Assembly (NCBI GenBank): GCA_002104935.1
Contig: MCGT01000014.1
Location: 124,001-188,000 of the forward strand
DNA: 64,000 nucleotides
Reading direction: 5' to 3'
DNA from: Hesseltinella vesiculosa
Lineage: Eukaryota; Mucoromycota; Mucoromycetes; Mucorales; Cunninghamellaceae
A model generated the notes under the pieces. The model was not told where the DNA came from and did no database searches. It saw only the letters and a list, made by a program, of their open reading frames with translations. The first letter of the stretch is position 1. Each line of letters starts with the position of its first letter. Below, one piece after another: positions 57,269 to 64,000 of this stretch. The translations under genes and the position numbers were made by a program.

Positions 57269-58078
57269 ATGAGCTCTCTCCAAAAGAAACCTAATGCACC
57301 CTCAAACTTTCGTCTAACCAAGGACCACGTGCTTTGTCGCACAGACATTCTGCTTTGTATCGAAAATTTCCCAATCAAGTGGCGATTGTTCTCCTGGCGC
57401 ATGACGTTTTGCTTTGGGGATGTACCGAAACTCTCTGCTTTTCACCCCATTTTTTTCTTCCCTTTTTTCACACCAAATCACACTACAGTGCAAAGGAAAA
57501 AAAAAAGATTGGACCCCATGATCATGCGTGTAAGGTTATTTTATCTTGTTCCGTTTGGAGGAGTACATCCAATGAAAGCCTACCGTTGCTCTCTCGGCTT
57601 TTTTAAGCAATCAAGGGATTTACACCGTCGCACGAGTTTGTGTCAACACCCTGATTTCGCGCAATTTTTTTTTATTGTTCATCGTTTTGATTTAGTGGTG
57701 TGTTCGAACCAGCGGGAAGAGTTTCACATGATGATTTTTGTTTTGTTTTGCCCGATTGAAAAGGATGTTGAGAAGAACCTCCAAGCACAAATTACACTTT
57801 TCTGGATCCGACATTCCCCTCAGACGCTTGTGTTTTTCCGGATTGCATGCTACCTGAAAAACACCATAGGCACAACTTCTACTTTGATACTGACGCATTT
57901 ATTAGTTCAGTGGAAGATGATTTTTTATTGCTCTAAAATGATATCACATGGTGGGGAATATAATTTACAGTCAATGCAAACAGGAAGAAGGGAAGGAAAA
58001 AAAAAAAAGTTGGCAAGGGACAGTCATCAATTTATCGCAATGGCCGTTTTTAGTAAGGCAGTTGGAGAAAGCAAATAG
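57269..58078 (+). CDS. Unassigned long open reading frame (possibly chance)
   Basis: 269 codons from an ATG with no introns needed. The product is rich in Phe, Lys, His and Cys, includes homopolymer-derived Lys runs, and has no recognisable domain or signal peptide. AT-rich DNA has few in-frame stops here by composition. Neighbouring true genes almost all have introns. I keep it only because of its length; I do not assign a function. Confidence 0.15.
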   Translation: MSSLQKKPNAPSNFRLTKDHVLCRTDILLCIENFPIKWRLFSWRMTFCFGDVPKLSAFHPIFFFPFFTPNHTTVQRKKKRLDPMIMRVRLFYLVPFGGVHPMKAYRCSLGFFKQSRDLHRRTSLCQHPDFAQFFFIVHRFDLVVCSNQREEFHMMIFVLFCPIEKDVEKNLQAQITLFWIRHSPQTLVFFRIACYLKNTIGTTSTLILTHLLVQWKMIFYCSKMISHGGEYNLQSMQTGRREGKKKKLARDSHQFIAMAVFSKAVGESK

Positions 58079-58307
58079 AAAAAGGTTCACTGCCTGACAG
58101 GTGATTGATAAAAAAAAATTACAATACGAGGGTTTTCTTTGCAAAGTCGTGACACTATCTTTTTTAGCCAAATTGAAGAGACGCCAACCATAAAAAAAAT
58201 CGAGAAACCAGATAGCGAGTCGGGAAAATTTGTTCATATATGCTTGTGAAGAATGGGTGTTTCAACCGATGATAGTAGAGATGCAAAAGAGTAATAAAAA
58301 AAGACTA

Positions 58308-58792
58308 TCATCGACCTCTCCTAGGCGCCACTGGACAATACTGGCGTTCAAAGAAAATCTTGCATGAATGTTTACGCCCAACCGACCTTTGAGTGATTTT
58401 TGCTCTTTTTTTTTCCCTTACCTTTGTTTGATGCACCAGAGACCCGCAGATTTTACATCCACCGGAAGGTGAAGACACGTTGGCAAGTGTCAATGCCAAG
58501 TATTCTTGTGCCATGTTGCCAAGTTGACCGACGACAAGTTTGGAGGTGAGAGAAAAAAAAAAGGAAATAGCTCAAAAAAAAAAAAAAAGCAGAGGCTTTT
58601 TTATACCGAGGCTTATCTTCTTCAACAGTTCAAAAAAAAAAAAGTACAAAATGGAAGAAGAGTGAAGGAAGTTATGCCTGCTATTTTTCGTTTTTTTTTT
58701 TTTGCACACACAAAACCCGTCGTGTAACCCTGAAACCAGACACCCCTCCATGCTTACTTTCCTCCAACTTTTTCGGTTTCCTTGCATGCCAT
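58308..58792 (-). pseudogene. Possible decayed CRIPT-like gene
   Basis: Minus strand. The piece GGCKICGSLVHQTK (about 58422-58475), directly followed by a GTAAGG donor-like site, resembles the CRIPT signature (CxICxxxVHQ). Further 5', a short frame starting MACKETEKVGGK (ATG at 58792), again next to a GTAAGC, resembles the CRIPT start MVCxKCEKK but lacks the second Cys. After the motif, a YCPVAPRRGR stretch near 58310-58340 looks like a damaged HYCQGCAYKKG. The expected C-terminal CAMCG is not found. So this may be a relic, or chance. Confidence is low. Confidence 0.3.
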
Positions 58793-59711
58793 GTGGTCTT
58801 TTTTTTTTTTTTTTTTTGTTTTTATAAAAAAAGGCAATCTAGAAAGATCTCTTGAGGGTTGCACTTGGACTATGTCAAAAAAAGAACCTCAGCGGCAGCT
58901 AAAGCTGTTTCTTGGTAAAAAAAAAAAAATGGGGTCATCCTACACGGCTAACCTTGCATCTGGCAAAGAAGGAAAAAAAAATAACTTGCATGCTAAATTG
59001 CGCACATCGATGTGTGCCACCATCAGCCTTATCCATTCCCAGAAAACAGATAATATAAACAAGCTTGATAAAAAAAAAAAAAAAAAAAAAGTGGCCCACC
59101 CTCGGTCCTTGTTTTTTTTTCACTCGCACAAAGTGCACAAAGCGAACTTTATTCAGAAGATATAAAGAAGAAACATAGACACAAAAGATACCCACATCTC
59201 CCTTCCAGGTCTCTCGTCAGATCCAATAATATGGCCTGTCAACGATCATGCGCTGTTGACCCTACCAAATATCATCCTTCAACCATAAACAGAGAGGCGG
59301 CCTTTGTCCCAGTTGTTTTTATTTCATGTTGCAAAAGGAGATCACCAATCATTACCATCATAATCCGAGTCATCCCCGGAGGAGTCAGTGCCAGGACCGA
59401 CATCGCTGTTTGTTTGCACATTGGGTATTTGTTTGCCGCCGAGAAGCGTCACCGGGTCGGAAGTTCTCCGTGGTTTGCTTTTGATTGTTTCTTGGTTTAT
59501 TATCGCCTGGTTGGTTCTGGCAAGGCCGTTGCAACCACAGGTGTCAGGGTACACTGTCAACGACATGGATAACAGCAAGTTCGCTGGCGATCATAACAAG
59601 AGAATCATGAGGTGGATTACCACGTCGAGGTAGATCGCTGGCGGATGGGGAATCGAGATCGCGGGAGCAGACGGGGTCCTGCGGATCGCCAATGAGCTCG
59701 AAAGGTGACGA

Positions 59712-59797
59712 CCTGTCATCGGAGGACGTCGGAATGGGTGGATCTAGGTTAGCATGTATCCGTTGCAAGGTCGATAGTGGCAGGCCATCATCAAAGC
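59712..59797 (-). pseudogene. Duplicated C-terminal fragment of the 61.1-kb gene
   Basis: About 85 bp closely match 61121-61206, the last coding part of the HMG-box-like gene, in the same orientation. The shared peptide is LPLSTLQR-HANLDP-PTSSD. In this copy the frame runs on past the original stop into unrelated sequence and ends at 59544. No other exons of the parent gene are seen nearby, so it looks like a partial duplicate. Confidence 0.6.
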
Positions 59798-60518
59798 ATC
59801 GATGGAAGACTTTGCGAGGCGTGGAGGGAAGAGGAGAAGCAACGGCGAAGCTGCAGTGGCAACGTTGGCCAGGAAAATGAAAGTCTCGGTGGTACGTTGC
59901 CGACCAACCTTCATTTTCTGCTGGAAGAATACTTGCGCGATGTCCAGCAATTGTTTGGAATCCTCGCTAGGGCGATGTCGGGAAAAGAAAAATTAGGTGA
60001 GCAAACTTGTGCCATTGCTGATAAAAAACAACAACTTCCAACACGACTTGATTTGGAATGCCAAGCGGGTGATGAGGACTACTACAATGGCATTGTCTGC
60101 CTCCACCTTCGAAGCGGTCTACGTAATCCAAACTCAATCGACAAAAAAGTATTTATTACATGGTTTTGCCTTCTATTGCTAATGAGTTTAGGAAACTCGA
60201 GGAACAAGAGACGCTGCAGACCTGGCCAGACTAAACATTGAAGAAAGAAAAAATGAAGTTCTACCACCAGCCAATGAGAAGGATTCTTTATTTTGTGGGA
60301 GTAAGTACCCATGTACACAACCTCCCTTCATTTGAAAAGAAAAATGCATACGTGATGACAATAACAGAAAAAAAACGCGTGAAAGAGAATCGCCTTTGCT
60401 TCCATTTCGATTAGATAGCACGTTTTCGCCATGAGGCCCATTGTTCTGTAAATAATTATAACAACGCTGAATGAAAGCATCATCGCCAGCCAATGGAAAA
60501 CACTCTTTTGGGATAAGA

Positions 60519-60766
60519 GATTTTTCAACTGATCGCCTGGGGGTCCTCTGGCAAACCTGGCCCATTTTGCATTTTTTTTAGCTGATGCATCGGAGTTGTC
60601 AAATCGAAACTAATCAAAAGTTGGCTGGGCAACCGTCACCAATCGACGCTGTTTTTTCAGCACTATCAGCATTTATGCTTTTGAGCACCATTACAGAATA
60701 TCAGATCAGTCTGATTACTCAAAAGTGCTGTGTAGCGTCCGCTTATTTTTTTTTTTTTTCAAAAAA
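60519..60766 (+). repeat. Dispersed short repeat, copy B
   Basis: About 248 bp, same blocks and order as copy A: GATTTTTCAACTGATCGCCTGG, TGGCCCATTTTGCATTTTTT, AGCTGATGCATCGGAG, GTTGGCTGGGCAACC, CAATCGACGCTGTTTTTTC, CATTTATGCTTTTGAGCACC, ACTCAAAAGTGCTGTG and a final T tract with CAAAAAA. Closest to copy A by eye. Confidence 0.75.
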
Positions 60767-61119
60767 TGAACTAGAAAATTTGATGGCCAATTTCAATTTC
60801 CGCATAACGCCATCCATCATTCCAAGGGCAGCCGGCTACCGGTATTCGAGATCAAAAGGTAAACCAAAATCCCAAATTCCACGCCATCATGTACAACCTG
60901 TTCCAATGCCGGCAATCTCTTGTTTCGATTCTGTGTCTGTTTCAATGTTGCTCCCCGAGCTTGCCTTGACAAAGCGATCCCACCCCTCAAGTCACCGCTT
61001 GACTTGCATGCACAAGAAAAGGGGTCGCGTGCACCAGATTTTAAATTAGTCAACTCACGTCACGTTCTTTCTACTGCAATACGGATTTATTTGATACAGT
61101 AAAATTATAATTTTTTTTT

Positions 61120-62088
61120 TCAGAGGTTGTCGGAGGACGTCGGTGAGAGTGGATCTAGGTTAGCGTGTTTCCGTTGCAAGGTCGATAGTGGCAGGTCGTC
61201 ATCCATATTGTCTTCGTCGTTCACAGATGCTCCATGCGCCTTGGCTTTCTCTAGCAAGTCCAGGTGGGTGCGGTACCGTTGGACGGAGATTGCCGACAGG
61301 ACAGCCAATTCTTCAATCTCGTCCGTCTCTTCGCCTTCACTCTGGTTGTCATCGTCAGCAATGCTCTGTAGCAGCTGCAAATGATCAGTGTCGCTACTCC
61401 TCGTCGCTGAGGTTAGATCCACTGCGCTAAACGGCCGAGTCATATACGTGTACTTGTACTTGAGCAGGCGACGCGTGTCTTGTACCATCTGATCTTGCAA
61501 ACCATACATCTTTTCCGTCAAGCTCACATACTGGTTCCCCATATAAAGTTCGATTGCTTTTTGATAAAAAGGCTAATCAAGTGGGATGGAAAAAAAAAGT
61601 GGTTGGCGTGGCTGACCTAGCTGCTAACATTTTTTTAGTGGTTACCTTTTGCTGTTGCAAGGGGAGGTTCCTCCATTGATGGATACGTTCAGCCATTGTC
61701 AACTTTTTATCATTCGTACGGCCGCACTCCATAGTATATATGTTCATGGCCAAGGACTTGAGCGCATTGATGGCAGATTCTTTGTCCGTCAAACTCTGCC
61801 AAAGACGATTCATCCTAGGATTAATCGCATAGGCCGGGCCATTGTTTCTGGTGAGAATCGGTGACATGTCATGGAATGCTGGATTCAATTGTTGAAGCTG
61901 ATCACGGACCTGGCAATAAAAAAAAATGGGGATTTGGTCCATGAAGTAAGCTGAGCTATTTAAATAAGCCGTCAAGATCTATTTACCTTTTGCCTGTATT
62001 TCCTCTTCCATCGTTTATAGGGAGTGTAATTTACGTATTCTTTAAACGTAGAAGGGATTGGTTTCTTGGGTATAACGAATGTTGGCAT
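61120..62088 (-). CDS. HMG-box-like protein of unknown function
   Basis: Exons 62088-61987, 61909-61646, 61572-61120; 272 aa. The stretch ERIHQWRNLPLQQQKPFYQK followed by AIELY resembles the second half of an HMG box (helix 2/3: W-x-x-L-x-x-x-x-K-x-x-Y-x-x-A), and the preceding INALKSLAMNIYTME could be helix 1. The N-terminus is basic and Pro-rich (TPYKRWKRKYRQK). The C-terminal third is acidic (SEGEETDEIEEL) and ends in a segment that is duplicated at 59.7 kb. DNA or chromatin binding is a guess from the HMG likeness. Neighbours are not those of the Mucorales sex locus as far as I know it. Confidence 0.6.
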
Positions 62089-62459
62089 GATCAAGGAAGA
62101 ACAGCAAAAAACGGAAAGGAAAACAAAACATGCCACAAGTTTAAAAAAAAAAATCATGCCCGCGGCGTTTCAAATCCGTCTCCAGAAGAACCTGACCCCC
62201 TGAAGCTTGAACAATGGAAAAGAAGACATGCTCTTCAAAGCGGATCCTATTTGCTCATGGTATGTCTCCTATTTTTTTTTTTTTTTAATGGACGAATCCA
62301 AAGAAATTATAATATTTTCTAGACGAGTTTTCCAACCATCATTCTTTCTTTTCACCTTTACCTGCTGAGAATTCAGGTCACTTCTTGACCCCCACGACAC
62401 TCGTTCTCTTATCATAAATCACTACCCATTCCTTTCATTTTTTTAAATTATTCAACACC
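62089..62459. promoter_or_regulatory. Divergent upstream region
   Basis: About 370 bp between the starts of the HMG-like and two-TM genes. A short open stretch (about 62160-62270, PSPEEPDPLKLEQWKRRH) ends at a GTATGT and might be an unassigned exon of another transcript; no partner was found. Confidence 0.35.
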
Positions 62460-63249
62460 ATGAAAACCATTGTTTTGGAGTACATTTCCAAGAAATTTGA
62501 TGATCAGTACACGTTTGATTTACAAGGCTATGTATGTTCTTTCTGAGTAATAAGCCAATGCTGATCGTCTCTTTTTCTTCTAGTTGACATATCAAGGGTT
62601 CTGTAGCAACATTAAATTGATCAATCAGAGAGTGAAGCAACATTCTATGGCCCGGTATCAGCATTACTTGGTGTCATTGCTTTGGCTATTGTGGATGGGC
62701 AGTGCCTGCCTTTTTTACTTGATTGCCACGCATGATGCTCCGCTCTGGCTCATGATCCTGTTACCGGTGATCATCCTTGTCTTGACAGTGAGCTTTATAG
62801 CTTACTACCAACGTCGCCTTTACAAAGTAATTATTTTCCTGATTCCCTAAGAAAAGGATCTCATCTTATACTTTTTTCTTCACAGTTTGAAGCGTCGACG
62901 GTTGAAGCATGCCAGCAAATCAACGAGGTCGAAAGCATGCGAGGCATTGAATATTCCCTGCTACGAAACAAAGCAGTGTGCGAGCAACCGACCTTCTCCT
63001 GGCTCTTCCTCATGGGTTTCCAGTCGTGCTATGTAACTAGCCTGACCTTCAAAATCGAAAAAGCCCTGACTGACCCTTTTTTTTTATCAGGAAATCCAAA
63101 TCCAATTCGATGACCGATATGACCAGCGGTATTCCAAAGATTTTGTTTGTGTGCCATTGCATTCAACGACATCTTCTGAGGATACAGACGAGATGGTCCT
63201 GCCCATTGAATCAGTCTTGGACGAGAAGGTGGCTCTCTTTGCTGCTTGA
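62460..63249 (+). CDS. Two-transmembrane protein of unknown function
   Basis: Exons 62460-62531, 62584-62826, 62886-63032, 63091-63249; 206 aa. Two adjacent hydrophobic segments (about residues 50-68 and 74-95) are followed by a soluble C-terminal domain. No signal peptide or known motif is recognised. All introns are phase 0, and the joined protein reads smoothly, which supports a real gene. Topology suggests a hairpin membrane anchor with both ends on the same side. Confidence 0.65.
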
Positions 63250-63752
63250 TACATCGATTCCCGTTTAATTTTGCTCCCATTTTTATTTAATTATTTATTG
63301 TCGGGCCCAGGCCACGGTTCCCTTTTCTCAGCTCTCCTTTTTTGAAAACATTGCCCACGATAGCTGACCTCCTCTCTTTTACGCATCCCCCTATTTAATT
63401 TAAACAAGCCAAAAAGCTGAATACTCATGGCACTTTTGAATCAGCGCAGTTGTGCGCAAAAAAAACCGAGGATGTCAAAGCGGCAAACCTTCACCTCTCG
63501 ATAGGAAGAAGATGACAATATGAATGGTTGATTGAAAAAGAAAAGGATGCCTGGGAACATTTATTGTTACTGATCGGTATGGCGTTGGAAAAGGAAAACG
63601 CACGGAACAAAACTGGTGATCAAAATTTTTTTATTTGTATTTTTTTGCTTGTGTGATCAGGGTAGACTATTTTTCGCATGAGTGGCAAAAAGGAAAAGTG
63701 GCAACATTTATTTTTGCTGGTATACGTGAGAAGCTAAAAGTACAACATGAAA
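63250..63752. other. Convergent intergenic region
   Basis: About 500 bp between two stops on opposite strands. AT-rich with ATTTATTTAAT-like sequence near 63270-63300. No gene seen. Confidence 0.5.
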
Positions 63753-64000
63753 TTAATAGAATTCCTCGGCATGACGTAAAATGTCATCCGCGCTGGTGAT
63801 GGATCTACCAAAAAAAAAAAAAAAAAAAATGAGCAAGGCAGTCCTCGTTGCCAAATTTTCTCAACGCTTACTTGATCTGGTCCAGAGGGTATTCTTTCTT
63901 TAACAGATTCGACAACACTTTGCCGGGGCCAAAACAAATGAATTCATCCACATCTTGAGCCTTGCAAAACGTAATGCTCCGAGACCACTGAATACACGAC
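63753..64000 (-). CDS. MCT1: Mitochondrial malonyl-CoA:ACP transacylase, C-terminal part (Mct1)
   Basis: Exons 64000-63872 (cut by the window edge) and 63804-63753. About 60 C-terminal residues are visible. The segment DVDEFICFGPGKVLSNLLK matches the FabD/Mct1 C-terminal motif (E/G-F-GPGKVL-x-x-L), preceded by WSRSITFC. The final exon adds SITSADDILRHAEEFY. The enzyme loads malonyl units onto ACP in mitochondrial fatty-acid synthesis. A malonyl transferase domain of a large FAS is possible but would not normally end here. Confidence 0.75.

Larger units (their letters stand above)
56973..61119. other. 4-kb gene-poor stretch with relic-like sequence
   Basis: No well-supported intact gene in 4.1 kb. 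It contains an unassigned 269-codon open frame (57269-58078), a possible decayed CRIPT-like gene (58308-58792), a fragment duplicated from the gene at 61.1 kb (59712-59797) and repeat copy B (60519-60766), with many A and T tracts of 15-20 bp. This mix looks like a region that collects insertions and duplicates. Confidence 0.5.

Noticed and set aside
61120..62088. Mating-type (sexM/sexP) locus because of the HMG-like box
   Set aside because: The HMG match is partial, and the flanking genes (PGS1, a two-TM protein, MCT1) are not the triose-phosphate transporter and RNA helicase expected there.
1..64000. CRISPR arrays, rRNA genes, viral or toxin genes
   Set aside because: None seen: no regularly spaced repeats, no rRNA sequence and no such proteins recognised.

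Overview
The window is nuclear DNA of a filamentous fungus. The genes are cut by many short introns (about 45-210 bp), there are no operons, and both strands are used evenly. The protein set is ordinary eukaryotic housekeeping (gamma-tubulin, ribosomal protein uS11, eIF3g, signal peptidase, TRAPP II, Cdc24, Pgs1). Long A or T homopolymers lie inside introns and between genes. This style, together with a TMEM135-type protein and a TBC1D13 orthologue, suggests an early-diverging lineage such as Mucoromycota. That placement is inference; no species is identified.

Layout. 1-14 kb (+): the 3' end of a glycerol-3-phosphate acyltransferase, an F-box/LRR protein, a very large copper P-type ATPase, a Caf16-type ABC protein, a TMEM135-like membrane protein and a C2H2 zinc-finger protein. 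14-17 kb is almost gene-free. 17-20.7 kb (-): Erv29/SURF4 cargo receptor, glucose-6-phosphate 1-epimerase and uS11; uS11 diverges from eIF3g (+). 22.8-28.1 kb (-): gamma-tubulin, Mtd1 and an acyl-CoA thioesterase. 28.5-40 kb alternates strands: GNA1, a UPF0014/FetB-like membrane protein, a TBC1D13-type RabGAP, a PH-domain protein, Sec11, a roadblock dynein light chain and a GH20 hexosaminidase. 40.8-46.8 kb (-): a small zinc-finger protein and Trs120/TRAPPC9. 47.4-57 kb: a steroid 5-alpha-reductase family protein, a macro-domain protein, Cdc24 (-) and Pgs1 (+). 57-61 kb is gene-poor, with relic-like sequence and a repeat copy. 61-64 kb: an HMG-box-like protein of unknown role, a two-TM protein and the 3' end of mitochondrial malonyl-CoA:ACP transacylase.

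Gene models were built by hand. Exon joins were chosen so that reading phase is kept, total length is divisible by three, and the joined protein matches the remembered family pattern. Several genes serve the secretory and membrane system (Erv29, Sec11, Trs120, TBC1D13, Gpt2/Sct1, Pgs1), but their co-location looks like ordinary gene order rather than a cluster.

I found no clearly new multi-gene system. The most unusual observations are: (i) a copper ATPase with seven N-terminal metal-binding domains and a Cys-rich insert in its catalytic half; (ii) four GC-AG introns in three genes, two of them in one gene; (iii) a short interspersed repeat of about 220-250 bp present three times plus one diverged fragment; (iv) a duplicated C-terminal exon fragment and a possible decayed CRIPT gene in the gene-poor 57-61 kb stretch.
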